This document shows positions 9,463-17,639 of a stretch of DNA of 64,000 bases, piece by piece (the first letter of the stretch is position 1; each line of letters starts with the position of its first letter). Made by a program: the position numbers and the translations under genes. Under the pieces are notes generated by a model, which made no database searches, was not told where the DNA came from, and worked only from the letters and a program-made list of their open reading frames with translations. This stretch comes from Chryseobacterium camelliae (GTDB taxonomy: Bacteria > Bacteroidota > Bacteroidia > Flavobacteriales > Weeksellaceae): the NCBI RefSeq assembly GCF_002770595.1, contig NZ_CP022986.1, forward strand, positions 310,001 through 374,000. Direction: 5' to 3'.

Positions 9463-9876
9463 ATGGAAAAGAACATACATCAGGGAAGAAATGTAAAACG
9501 CTTCAGGGAAATGCTCGGCATCAAGCAGGAAGCCCTGGCCCTTGATTTGGGCGACGAATGGAACCAGAAAAAAGTATCCATGCTGGAGCAGAAAGACGTG
9601 ATCGAAGATCACCTGCTTAAAAAGATCTCAGGAGTGCTGAACATCCCCGTTGATGCTTTTAAGAATTTTGATGAGGAGCATGCGGTTACTATTATTTCCA
9701 ATACCTTTAATGATGAGGCTTTTATTGGCAATTATGGAGGTACATACAATATTAATCCAATGGTAGAAATAATCAAACTTCACGAAGATAAGATTGCTTT
9801 GTATGAAAGAATGCTCAAGGAGAAGGATGATATGATGGGTAGATTGGAAGGTTTGATTAAGAATAAAAAGGAGTGA
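9463..9876 (+). CDS. XRE/Cro-type helix-turn-helix regulator
   Basis: 137 residues from the ATG at 9463; the open frame reaches upstream only to a TTG. An N-terminal helix-turn-helix of the Cro type spans about residues 8-65 (GRNVKRFREMLGIKQEALAL, then the recognition-helix area KKVSMLEQK). A short linker (FNDEAFIGNYGGTYNINP) and a charged C-terminal helix (EIIKLHEDKIALYERMLKEK) that probably forms a coiled-coil dimer complete it. Proteins with this layout are widespread in Chryseobacterium and their targets are unknown to me. It stands alone, with a stem-loop just downstream. Confidence 0.8.
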   Translation: MEKNIHQGRNVKRFREMLGIKQEALALDLGDEWNQKKVSMLEQKDVIEDHLLKKISGVLNIPVDAFKNFDEEHAVTIISNTFNDEAFIGNYGGTYNINPMVEIIKLHEDKIALYERMLKEKDDMMGRLEGLIKNKKE

Positions 9877-9901
9877 TTTTAAAAGATTGCTATTTATAGA
9901 T

Positions 9902-9928
9902 ACGGCTCAACTTTTTTGGTTGAGCCGT
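9902..9928. terminator. Stem-loop between convergent genes
   Basis: ACGGCTCAAC and GTTGAGCCGT form a perfect 10-base stem around a T-rich loop, 25 bases after the regulator's stop. There is no clear T-run after the stem on either strand, so termination is likely but not certain. Confidence 0.6.
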
Positions 9929-10050
9929 TACTATATGCAGCTGAATTTGATTCCTTTATAAAATATAATCACTTTCAGTGAACCAATTTTTTATTGCTTC
10001 TAATGTTATATAATAGATTCGTATACAATTATTTTAGAAAGTACTAAGCA

Positions 10051-10236
10051 TCAATAGCAACTCTTACAATAACTTTTATCCACATATACCTTTTTGCTTC
10101 CTGAGTAATAATAACATCCTCCTTTCTCACCTGTATGCAAACTATGACCATTATAGGAACAATAATCAGAACTTCCAGATCCTTCACATGAACAAACTGT
10201 CATTGCCAGCACAAATAGTAAAAGTAATTTTTTCAT
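10051..10236 (-). CDS. Cys-rich mini-lipoprotein with PBCV basic-adaptor-like motif
   Basis: 61 residues. A lipoprotein signal (MKKLLLLFVLAMTVCSC) is followed by a mature part of about 45 residues with several Cys and many Tyr, Gly and Ser. The segment TGEKGGCYYYSGSKKVYVDK followed by Cys resembles the short PBCV-specific basic adaptor motif (roughly G-x-x-G-G-C-Y-Y, then K-x-Y-V-D-x-x-x-C), known from viral and bacterial proteins without a firm function. The Cys may pair in the oxidising periplasm or outer membrane. It stands alone between a regulator and uvrA on the minus strand. The domain match is from memory of the motif. Confidence 0.7.
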   Translation of the reverse strand: MKKLLLLFVLAMTVCSCEGSGSSDYCSYNGHSLHTGEKGGCYYYSGSKKVYVDKSYCKSCY

Positions 10237-10696
10237 AATTCAATAAAATAATAAGTTTAACTTTTTGTAAAAGTAGACGATGATGGCTGTTAAAAAATAC
10301 AGATTCCCGTAGTGTAAAAGTTTATAATAAATCTTCGATAACCACAATATCTGAGAATATATAATGGAGTCTGGTGGCAATTTAGATATAGAAGAAGTTT
10401 AGTGTTAGATAATTAAGATTCACCCATAAAAGAATCCGCCCTTTAGAGGCGGATCCAGTAGATAAAAACATCTCATTTTTTTAATTAGACAACAATAAAA
10501 AAGCATAGCCGACAATGCTATGCTTAAATTTTTATAAATTTAATTGCAATTTCAGGAATGAAAAAGGCAAAATATGTTTTCACTTCAGTTGTATTACATA
10601 GTAAATGTAGACAATAATTTTCAAATTCCATATAAACGGAATGTTAAAATTCACACGTAATCCACAAAATAAAGTGGGTAACTGCATTAAAATCAG
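10237..10696. other. Gene-free stretch with two orphan stem-loops
   Basis: No credible gene. Two terminator-like hairpins stand here: GAATCCGCC/GGCGGATCC at 10432-10456 and AAGCATAGC/GCTATGCTT at 10501-10525, the latter followed by an A/T-rich tail. Neither follows a recognisable gene, so they may be left over from lost genes or belong to a small RNA. Confidence 0.5.
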
Positions 10697-10719
10697 CAGA
10701 GCACCCTGAAGGTGCTCTG
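10697..10719 (-). terminator. Intrinsic terminator of uvrA
   Basis: CAGAGCACC and GGTGCTCTG pair around a five-base loop, directly after the uvrA stop when read on the minus strand. The strongest T-run is on the plus strand. Confidence 0.7.
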
Positions 10720-10724
10720 TGTTT

Positions 10725-13517
10725 TTATTGTTCCAGCTTTTCTTTGATGTAGAAAGCGGTATGGGATTTCTTGTTTTTGGCAAGCTCTTCCGGGGTTCCG
10801 GTAAAGACGACTTCGCCACCGTGTTTCCCGGCTTCTGGACCGATATCGATGATGTAGTCCGCGCATTTGATGATGTCCGGCTGATGCTCGATCACAATTA
10901 CCGAATGCCCGAGGTCAATCAATGCCTGAAGCGATTTAAGGAGCTTTTGGATGTCATGGAAATGCAGCCCCGTAGAAGGCTCGTCAAAGACAAACAGGGT
11001 TTTCTCCGTCGTTACGCCTTTTACGAGGAAAGAAGCCAGTTTTACCCGTTGTGCTTCGCCGCCGGAAAGGGTAGAGGAGCTCTGCCCGAGCTGAAGGTAG
11101 CCCAATCCGACTTCCTGTAACGGCCTCAGCTTGGTCACGATCTTGTCTTCCTTATTATCCCCGAAAAATTCCAGTGCTTCATCCACCGTCATGTGGAGGA
11201 TATCCGAAATGTTTTTCTCGTCATATTTGATTTCCAGGATCTCATTCTTGAAACGGGTTCCTTTACACACCTCGCATTCCAGCTCGATGTCCGCCATGAA
11301 CTGCATGGATACGTTGATCACCCCTTCGCCTTTGCATTCATCGCATCTTCCGCCGTCTACGTTGAAGGAGAAGTGCTTTGGCTTGTAGCCCATCATCTTG
11401 GCGGTTTTCTGCTTGGCAAACAGGTCGCGGATATCGTCATAGGCTTTAAGGTAGGTAACCGGATTGGAACGGGAGGATTTCCCGATCGGGTTCTGGTCGA
11501 TCAGTTCGATATTTTTGATCAGCTTTTTAGGGAATTCCACGGAATCATAATCGCCTTTTTTACCGCCGAGTCCGAGCTGGATCATGATGTCATTCGTCAG
11601 GATCTCCTTCATCAGCGTTGATTTTCCGCTTCCGGAAACCCCTGAGATCACCACCAGGCTTTCCAGCGGAATATCTACGTCAACATTTTTAAGGTTGTTC
11701 TGCCGGGCTCCTTTGATATGGATCCATTCTTTAGCCTTCCTCCTTTTTTCAGGGACTTTGATTTCCAACCGGCCGGTCAGGTATTTTGAAGTCAGCGTAT
11801 CGGCGTCTTTCAGTTCTTTGTAATCTCCGGCAAAAACCAGTTCACCACCCAGGTAACCGGCTTCCGGTCCGATGTCGATAATATAGTCGGCCGCCCGCAT
11901 GACGTCTTCATCATGCTCCACCACAATCACCGTATTGCCCAAATCTCGGAGGTTCTTCAGGACTTCAATTAAATTCTCTGTGTCCCTGGAATGCAGGCCG
12001 ATAGACGGTTCATCTAAAATATAAATTGAACCTACCAGAGAACTTCCCAGGCTGGTCGCCAGGTTGATCCTCTGGCTTTCCCCGCCGGAGAGCGTGTTGG
12101 AAGTCCGGTTCAGGGTCAGGTAGCCTAAGCCGACTTTCAGCAGGAATTCAATCCTGGTCGTGATTTCGTACAGCAGCCTTTTGGCAATTTCCTGGTCGTG
12201 GTCGGAAAGCTTTAATCCGGTGATCAGCGGGAAGAGCTCATCCAGCGGAAGGTCGATCATCGACTGGATATTGTGCCCGTCTATTTTTACCCAGCTGGTT
12301 TCCTCACGCAGCCTCATGCCTTCGCAGGTTGGGCAGAGCGTTTTGCCACGGTACCGGGAAAGCATCACACGGTACTGTATTTTGTAGAGGTTCTCTTCAA
12401 GCATCTTGAAGAAATTATTGATGGACGGGAAGTTCCTGCTTCCGTCTCCTTTCCAGAGGAAGGTCCTCTGTTCTTTGGTTAACTGGTGATATGGTTTGTG
12501 TACCGGAAAGCCTTTTGCTTCCTTAATGAACGACTTTTTCCATTCACTCATGCTTTCGCCGCGCCATGACACCACCGCGTCTTCATAGATGGAAAGGGTT
12601 TTGTTCGGTACTACAAGGTCTTCATCGATCCCGATCACCTTTCCGTATCCTTCACAGGTCGGACAGGCTCCGTAAGGGTTATTGAAGCTGAAAAAATGCA
12701 CATTCGGTTCCAGGAATTCCATGCCGTCCAGCTCGAACTTATTGGAGAATTCCTTTACTTTTCCGGTTTCGGTATTTTTTAGTGCACAGTATCCTCTTCC
12801 TTCATAAAATGCCATCTGGATAGAATCGGCAAGCCTCTGGAGGAAACTTTCGTCTTCTTCATAGGAAAAACGGTCGATGACCAGATTTATGGCCATGCCT
12901 TTTTCAGGGGTAAACCCGAAGCTTTCCAGATCTTCGATCCCCGCGACATTGCCGTTGATCTCCAGCCTGGTAAAACCGGCGAGTTTCAGCACGTTCAGCG
13001 TTTCACCGAATGCTTCGGAATCATAGTCCAGCGGAGCAGTCAGCAAAAAGGAAACCTCTTGGTCAGAAGCCTTGATGAAATCCACCACATCCGATACCGA
13101 ATCTTTTTTTACTTCCTCACCGGAGACCGGGGAATAGGTTTTCCCGATCCTGGCGAACAGCAGCTTCAGGTAATCGTAGATCTCAGTGGAAGTCCCTACC
13201 GTAGACCGCGGATTGGAAGAAATCACTTTCTGCTGGATGGCAATCGAAGGGGCAAGGCCCTTGATGTCGTCCACTTTGGGCTTTTCCAGCTTACCGAGGA
13301 ACTGACGGGCATAGGAGCTTAAACTCTCCACATACCTTCTCTGGCCTTCCGCATAAATGGTATCGAAAGCCAGGGATGATTTGCCGCTTCCGGATACTCC
13401 GGTGATGACGATCAGCTTGTTTTTCGGGATGAGTACATCGATGTGTTTGAGGTTGTTGAGGTGTGCGTTCTTAACGAAAACCTGCTTTTTTATATCTATA
13501 TCTTTAATTGAAGCCAT
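10725..13517 (-). CDS. uvrA: Excinuclease ABC subunit UvrA
   Basis: 930 residues from the ATG at 13517. The frame continues upstream to 13580, but that part would cross the promoter and does not look like UvrA. UvrA is the damage-sensing ATPase of nucleotide excision repair, loading UvrB at lesions. Both ABC modules are present: Walker A GVSGSGKSSLAF near residue 40 and GVSGSGKSTL near 645; signatures NTLSGGESQRINLA and STLSGGEAQRVKLA. Zinc-binding Cys motifs CPTCEGYGK, CPTCEGM and the CDECKGEG...CEVCKGTRF pair are intact. The length is normal. It is monocistronic, with a TAnnTTTG promoter just upstream and a hairpin terminator. Confidence 0.97.
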   Translation of the reverse strand: MASIKDIDIKKQVFVKNAHLNNLKHIDVLIPKNKLIVITGVSGSGKSSLAFDTIYAEGQRRYVESLSSYARQFLGKLEKPKVDDIKGLAPSIAIQQKVISSNPRSTVGTSTEIYDYLKLLFARIGKTYSPVSGEEVKKDSVSDVVDFIKASDQEVSFLLTAPLDYDSEAFGETLNVLKLAGFTRLEINGNVAGIEDLESFGFTPEKGMAINLVIDRFSYEEDESFLQRLADSIQMAFYEGRGYCALKNTETGKVKEFSNKFELDGMEFLEPNVHFFSFNNPYGACPTCEGYGKVIGIDEDLVVPNKTLSIYEDAVVSWRGESMSEWKKSFIKEAKGFPVHKPYHQLTKEQRTFLWKGDGSRNFPSINNFFKMLEENLYKIQYRVMLSRYRGKTLCPTCEGMRLREETSWVKIDGHNIQSMIDLPLDELFPLITGLKLSDHDQEIAKRLLYEITTRIEFLLKVGLGYLTLNRTSNTLSGGESQRINLATSLGSSLVGSIYILDEPSIGLHSRDTENLIEVLKNLRDLGNTVIVVEHDEDVMRAADYIIDIGPEAGYLGGELVFAGDYKELKDADTLTSKYLTGRLEIKVPEKRRKAKEWIHIKGARQNNLKNVDVDIPLESLVVISGVSGSGKSTLMKEILTNDIMIQLGLGGKKGDYDSVEFPKKLIKNIELIDQNPIGKSSRSNPVTYLKAYDDIRDLFAKQKTAKMMGYKPKHFSFNVDGGRCDECKGEGVINVSMQFMADIELECEVCKGTRFKNEILEIKYDEKNISDILHMTVDEALEFFGDNKEDKIVTKLRPLQEVGLGYLQLGQSSSTLSGGEAQRVKLASFLVKGVTTEKTLFVFDEPSTGLHFHDIQKLLKSLQALIDLGHSVIVIEHQPDIIKCADYIIDIGPEAGKHGGEVVFTGTPEELAKNKKSHTAFYIKEKLEQ

Positions 13518-13534
13518 AGTAAAATTGAGACTAA

Positions 13535-13542
13535 CAAAGTTA
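13535..13542 (-). promoter_or_regulatory. -7 element of the uvrA promoter
   Basis: On the minus strand 13542-13535 reads TAACTTTG, an exact TAnnTTTG, 17 bases before the uvrA ATG. This supports the start at 13517 rather than 13580. The -33 box is not obvious. Confidence 0.6.
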
Positions 13543-13797
13543 CGAAATTTTAGCGGAAAAGATGCATGTGTACAATTCATGGACCATGGATAAGAACTAA
13601 GGAAATCATAATTAAATTATCAAATTGAGATAATAGATAATTTGTTTCATATTAATTTGATATTCAATATTTTAAATATGCTTTAAACATCATCTTCAAA
13701 AGATTAATCTTATGAAATTTAACAGATTTTGGCTGTGTGGTATTGTTTTATATCATAATTTTTAATAAAATTGTAACAGTAGATAAGTAATTAAGCC

Positions 13798-13893
13798 ATG
13801 GTAAAGTTATTTAGAGATTTGATTACACATCTGATGAGGAAAAGATAAATTTTTCCTGTTCCCATAGAAGATGCAGCCGCTGCATCTTTTTTT
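13798..13893 (+). other. Short transcript candidate: 16-codon ORF, hairpin and intrinsic terminator
   Basis: An ATG at 13798 opens a 16-codon frame (MVKLFRDLITHLMRKR). Its end overlaps a hairpin (AGGAAAA/TTTTTCCT, about 13838-13860), and a second hairpin at 13868-13887 (AAGATGCAG/CTGCATCTT) is followed by seven Ts, a strong intrinsic terminator. No larger gene precedes it on the plus strand, so the terminator must end a small RNA, a tiny peptide gene or a leader of the TonB-dependent receptor gene. Which of these cannot be told from sequence alone. Confidence 0.4.
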
Positions 13894-13929
13894 ATGATAT
13901 CCGTCATGGATTCATCCTGTTTTACTTCT

Positions 13930-13937
13930 TACATTTG
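13930..13937 (+). promoter_or_regulatory. -7 element upstream of the TonB-dependent receptor gene
   Basis: TACATTTG, an exact TAnnTTTG, 30 bases before the ATG at 13968 and 36 bases after the preceding terminator. The -33 region is weak. Confidence 0.55.
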
Positions 13938-13967
13938 CGCCTGCAAAAGATTAAGAACATCCGGAAT

Positions 13968-15779
13968 ATGATCAAAAAAATACTTCCTGTATTTTTCCTC
14001 GGTGCCAGCCTGTATGCAGGAGCCCAGGAGAAATCCGCTGATATTGAAAGCATAGAAGTTCAGGGGAAAATGATTTCAACGCCTTTCAAAAATGCCAACC
14101 AGAACATTACACTGATTACCCGCGAAGACATTGCGCATTCTCCGGCCCAGAGCATTGACGAAGTACTTCAGCAGATCCCGGGAATGGATATCCGGAGAAG
14201 GGGAGCCAACGGCGTGCAGAGTGACCTGGGATTCAGGGGAAGCTCTTTTGAACAGGTGCTGCTGCTTCTGAACGGCATCCGGATGAATGATTCGCAGACC
14301 GGGCACAACACCATGAATATTCCGGTGGACCTGGACGATGTGGAAAGGATTGAAGTAATCAAAGGCCCTGCAGCCAGGAGGTTCGGGCAGAATGCCTATG
14401 CCGCGGTCATCAATATCATTACTAAAGTCAGCCTGGGAAAGAAAGTAAAGATCAGTGCGGAAGGCGGCGATTTCAGTATGTATGGACTGGGCATGAATGC
14501 GCAGGCCGGCAATGAGAAGTTTTCCAATTCCCTCCAGGCCAATACTTCAGGCTCGGAAGGCTATATGCATAATACGGACTACAAGATCAGCAATGTGTTC
14601 TATCAGGGCAGGCTGGCCATCCGTAACGGGGATCTGAGGCTTCAGGCAGGGTTTTCGGAGAAGAAATTCGGGGCTAATGGATTCTATTCTTCCCCAAAAG
14701 CTACGGAACAGTATGAGGAAACGCAGGCTTCCGTGGTCAGTGTAGCGCATCACCAGACATTTGGAAGATTCAAGATCAATTCAGACGTCTATTGGAGAAG
14801 AGGGCAGGATATGTACCTTTTTAACCGCGAAAAGCCGGAGATCTACCGGAACATGCACATCGGGAATAACGTAGGCGGTGAGGTTAATTCGAGCTACCAG
14901 TGGGCTCTGGGAACCACTGCACTGGGTGTGGAGCTGAGGAAGGAATTCCTGGCCAGTAATAATCTCGGGAGCAGGGAACGTTTCGTATCGCAGCTGTTCT
15001 TTGAACATCATTTTTCCCTGTTAAACAATAAGCTGAATATTGCCCCGGGTATTTCATGGGCCAATTATTCCACGCAGGGCAATTTCTTTTATCCCGGACT
15101 GGATGTAGGGTATCATTTCAATGCTTCCAATAAAGTATACGGAAATATTGCCAAAGTGTACCGGGTGCCTACGTTCACTGAACTGTATTATTCCAGCAAA
15201 ACAGAGCAGGGGAACGCCAGCCTGCAGCCTGAAGAAGCCGTTTCAGCAGAGATCGGCTACCAGTTCCAGAATTCCGTGGTCCTGGCTAAAATCAGCGGTT
15301 TCATCCGGAATTCTGACCAGCCTATCGACTGGATCAAGAATACCCTGAACGATCCGATCTGGTATGCGCGCAACGTCAATCAGATCAATACCCGCGGGAT
15401 TGAAATGGAAGCCGCACATCAGGTGACGCAGTGGTTTAAATATTCCTTGGGATACACTTATCTGGATACGACATTCAGGGAATCCGACGAGCTGGTTTCC
15501 AGGTATGTGCTGGACAACCTGAAGCATCAGGTGATTGCTGGCGCAAATGTTACGTTCCTGCGGAATTTTAATGCCCAGGTCATGTACAGGTATAATGAAC
15601 GGCTGAATCTAGGAAGCTACCATCTGCTGGATTCAAGGTTAAATTTTATTCAGAAAGACTTTACGGCATATATTGCTGTTAACAATATCACCAATGCCCG
15701 GTATTCTGAAACCTTTGGTGTTCAGATGCCTGGAAGATGGTTCCGGGTAGGGATTTCCTACAATATTAATGTTAAGTAA
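13968..15779 (+). CDS. TonB-dependent outer-membrane receptor
   Basis: 603 residues from the ATG at 13968; the open frame upstream starts only at a TTG lying inside the -7 element. A signal peptide (MIKKILPVFFLGASLYAGAQ) precedes the plug domain, whose typical motifs are visible at about residues 30-150: QNITLITREDI, QQIPGMDIRRRG, GFRGSSFEQVLLLLNGIRMND, DDVERIEVIKGP and AVINIITK. The rest is a 22-strand-type barrel ending in an aromatic residue-rich strand. At about 600 residues it is short, like BtuB-type receptors and unlike SusC proteins (about 1000), and it has no carboxypeptidase-like N-terminal extension. A corrinoid or iron-chelate substrate is possible but not shown. The DUF2490 gene follows closely. 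Confidence 0.9.
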   Translation: MIKKILPVFFLGASLYAGAQEKSADIESIEVQGKMISTPFKNANQNITLITREDIAHSPAQSIDEVLQQIPGMDIRRRGANGVQSDLGFRGSSFEQVLLLLNGIRMNDSQTGHNTMNIPVDLDDVERIEVIKGPAARRFGQNAYAAVINIITKVSLGKKVKISAEGGDFSMYGLGMNAQAGNEKFSNSLQANTSGSEGYMHNTDYKISNVFYQGRLAIRNGDLRLQAGFSEKKFGANGFYSSPKATEQYEETQASVVSVAHHQTFGRFKINSDVYWRRGQDMYLFNREKPEIYRNMHIGNNVGGEVNSSYQWALGTTALGVELRKEFLASNNLGSRERFVSQLFFEHHFSLLNNKLNIAPGISWANYSTQGNFFYPGLDVGYHFNASNKVYGNIAKVYRVPTFTELYYSSKTEQGNASLQPEEAVSAEIGYQFQNSVVLAKISGFIRNSDQPIDWIKNTLNDPIWYARNVNQINTRGIEMEAAHQVTQWFKYSLGYTYLDTTFRESDELVSRYVLDNLKHQVIAGANVTFLRNFNAQVMYRYNERLNLGSYHLLDSRLNFIQKDFTAYIAVNNITNARYSETFGVQMPGRWFRVGISYNINVK

Positions 15780-15808
15780 ACTTAATATTACGGAATTGTT
15801 AAAAAAGA

Positions 15809-15816
15809 TATTTTTG
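15809..15816 (+). promoter_or_regulatory. Possible -7 element before the DUF2490 gene
   Basis: TATTTTTG fits TAnnTTTG and lies 12 bases before the ATG at 15829. This suggests an additional promoter between the receptor and the next gene with a very short leader. Confidence 0.4.
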
Positions 15817-15828
15817 CAAAAATTTTCT

Positions 15829-16545
15829 ATGAAACGTTTCCTAGGTCTGTGCCTTCTGGCCGGCATAAGTTTGTTCAAAGCACAGGATCATATTTCCAGC
15901 TTTAATGCCGTAACGCTTACCTACAAGTTTCATCCCAAATTTTTCCTGTATGCGGAGGGACAGCTCCGTGGCAATGAAGATTATTCCTATCCGGATTATT
16001 ACGAAATCAAAGGAGGGGTAGGATATAACCTTACCAAAAACCATAAGCCCTTTATCGGTGCCGGAAGGTACGTGAATTACAAAAACCATGACCTGGGCAG
16101 GGAAGAGCTGAGAATATGGCTGCAGGACGTTATCGATGTCAAAAAAGGGATCGTCAAGTTCGAGAACCGTTTCCGGGCGGAAAAAAGCTGGTTCTATGAA
16201 CCCAATACGGATAAAACGTTCCAGAGGATGCGGTACCGCTACCGGCTGAATATTACCGTTCCGCTCAATTCCAAAACGGTTAAGAAAGGAACGGTGTTTA
16301 CCAATGCTTATGATGAAGTTTTCTTTGTCAGCCCTATGAAGCCTACATTTGCGAGGAACAGGGTGTATGGCGGATTCGGATACCAGATCGATGATTATTT
16401 CGGGATCCTGACAGGCTATTTATGGCAGCGGGAATTTGAAGCTACCGGAAACAGGAACCTCCATTTTATCTATCTTGCACTGAACGTCAATATCGACGGG
16501 ACCAACCATCACGTCAAAACGTTTGATTTTCCGGGAGCGGATTAA
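15829..16545 (+). CDS. DUF2490-type outer-membrane protein
   Basis: 238 residues from the ATG at 15829. An in-frame ATG at 15769 would overlap the receptor gene and put the signal peptide in the wrong place. A signal peptide (MKRFLGLCLLAGISLFKAQ) is followed by alternating strands rich in Tyr, Phe, Arg and Gly (for example YYEIKGGVGYNL, RYRYRLNITVPL), as expected for a small beta-barrel. The pattern fits the DUF2490 family of Bacteroidota, whose function is unknown. It follows the TonB-dependent receptor by about 50 bases and may be co-transcribed with it. Confidence 0.75.
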   Translation: MKRFLGLCLLAGISLFKAQDHISSFNAVTLTYKFHPKFFLYAEGQLRGNEDYSYPDYYEIKGGVGYNLTKNHKPFIGAGRYVNYKNHDLGREELRIWLQDVIDVKKGIVKFENRFRAEKSWFYEPNTDKTFQRMRYRYRLNITVPLNSKTVKKGTVFTNAYDEVFFVSPMKPTFARNRVYGGFGYQIDDYFGILTGYLWQREFEATGNRNLHFIYLALNVNIDGTNHHVKTFDFPGAD

Positions 16546-16682
16546 GGTTTTTAATTCTTAAAAAAATCAAGGGCAATTTCAATTCAGATCTTTGTCTGGC
16601 CGATTCATAAATTACTGCACCTGGTATTTTAGCGGTTACAACAGTTGTTAAATGGGTATGAAGCATTGGCCAGGTGTGATCA

Positions 16683-17129
16683 TCAGTATTTTTCAATCAG
16701 GTACCGGTAGGCCTTTAGATATTTATTGAATCTCTTGATGTCTTTCGGCGTGAGTTCACGGTTAACCCTGCGCAGGTCCATATTGTCACGCAGGTCATTG
16801 AGCTTTACCGCAACAGCCAATGGCGAACGCTCCGTCCTGCGTACGAATTCTTCATAGTCTTCCTCAGGATCAAGCTTGGTAAGGCAGTTAACGGCAAACA
16901 GGATGTATTCGGGAAAGCCTTCACTCCGCAGGTATTCTATGCTGAATTCTTCGGGATGGTCTTCTACCACATCATGCAGTACGCCTACAATTTTTTCATC
17001 CAGCGTTTTGCCGTACTCCATAACACGCATAACGTGGGCAATATACGGAGCGTGGTATTTGTCGGTCTGGCCTTTATGGGCTTTATCAGCAATCTTAATG
17101 GCTTTGTTCAGCAGGTCTTCTTTTGTCAT
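16683..17129 (-). CDS. HD-domain hydrolase (SpoT/MESH1-like)
   Basis: 148 residues, a single HD domain. The first metal-binding His lies in the segment GQTDKYHAPYIAHVMRV, and the HD pair follows in VGVLHDVVEDH. LNDLRDNMDLRR supplies the late conserved Asp of the (p)ppGpp hydrolase family (L-x-D-x-x-x-N-M/L). It lacks the synthetase and regulatory domains of full-length Rel/SpoT, so it resembles small alarmone hydrolases that remove the 3'-diphosphate of (p)ppGpp. Substrate is inferred. It is monocistronic and cytoplasmic. Confidence 0.8.
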   Translation of the reverse strand: MTKEDLLNKAIKIADKAHKGQTDKYHAPYIAHVMRVMEYGKTLDEKIVGVLHDVVEDHPEEFSIEYLRSEGFPEYILFAVNCLTKLDPEEDYEEFVRRTERSPLAVAVKLNDLRDNMDLRRVNRELTPKDIKRFNKYLKAYRYLIEKY

Positions 17130-17253
17130 TCAGATGGAAATAGTGGTACAAAAATAAAAAAAATGACTCCAAAGAAGACATGTTCCGGGTCATTTTATTA
17201 TACAATTTCAATGTTGTTTCAGGGCATCATGATCTGGTTGTGATCTAACGCTT

Positions 17254-17550
17254 TTATTTAGACTTTTCAGGCTCCTTTCTTATTTCGGGTTTTACCTGCT
17301 TTTTAGGTTCCATACCATTCAGGATGCGGTATTGCTTTTCATTCTTCACCGGGGCATTCAATCCGGAATACACGGAAGTATCCGGCTTCGCAACAGGCAT
17401 GCCGTCCATAGATCGGGTTTCCTTCTTACGATTGGCGGTATCTTTCGGACTGAACAGCCTGACACTGTCATTCTTTCTTTTCTGTCCCGGATTCTTCTGA
17501 GCAGAAACCATGGCAGTACTGAGGCTTAGGATTAATAATAGTATTTTCAT
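17254..17550 (-). CDS. Small secreted Lys/Pro-rich protein, unknown
   Basis: 98 residues. A signal peptide (MKILLLILSLSTAMVSAQ) precedes a mature part of about 80 residues that is highly charged and rich in Lys, Pro, Arg and Asn, with no Cys and little predicted secondary structure. It is probably a disordered periplasmic or surface peptide. I do not recognise a family. It is followed by the HD hydrolase gene (about 120 bases away) and preceded by the convergent-looking terminator at 17591-17611. Confidence 0.6.
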   Translation of the reverse strand: MKILLLILSLSTAMVSAQKNPGQKRKNDSVRLFSPKDTANRKKETRSMDGMPVAKPDTSVYSGLNAPVKNEKQYRILNGMEPKKQVKPEIRKEPEKSK

Positions 17551-17590
17551 TTGTTATATTTTTCATCAAATATAGAAATATTCCAACAAA

Positions 17591-17611
17591 AAAGCGCCCC
17601 TAATGGGGCGC
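17591..17611 (-). terminator. Intrinsic terminator of the beta-oxidation operon
   Basis: GCGCCCC and GGGGCGC pair around a four-base loop. Read on the minus strand it is followed by TTTTTTG. It lies 29 bases past the acyl-CoA dehydrogenase stop. Confidence 0.9.
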
Positions 17612-17639
17612 CGGAATGAAATATCCCTTATATAAAAGA

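Noticed and set aside
13518..13580. Longer UvrA N-terminus
   Set aside because: The added residues do not look like UvrA and the stretch contains an exact -7 promoter element.
13830..13865. CTGATGAG followed by a stem, reminiscent of a hammerhead ribozyme core
   Set aside because: The GAAA strand and the third stem required for the hammerhead fold are missing after the stem.
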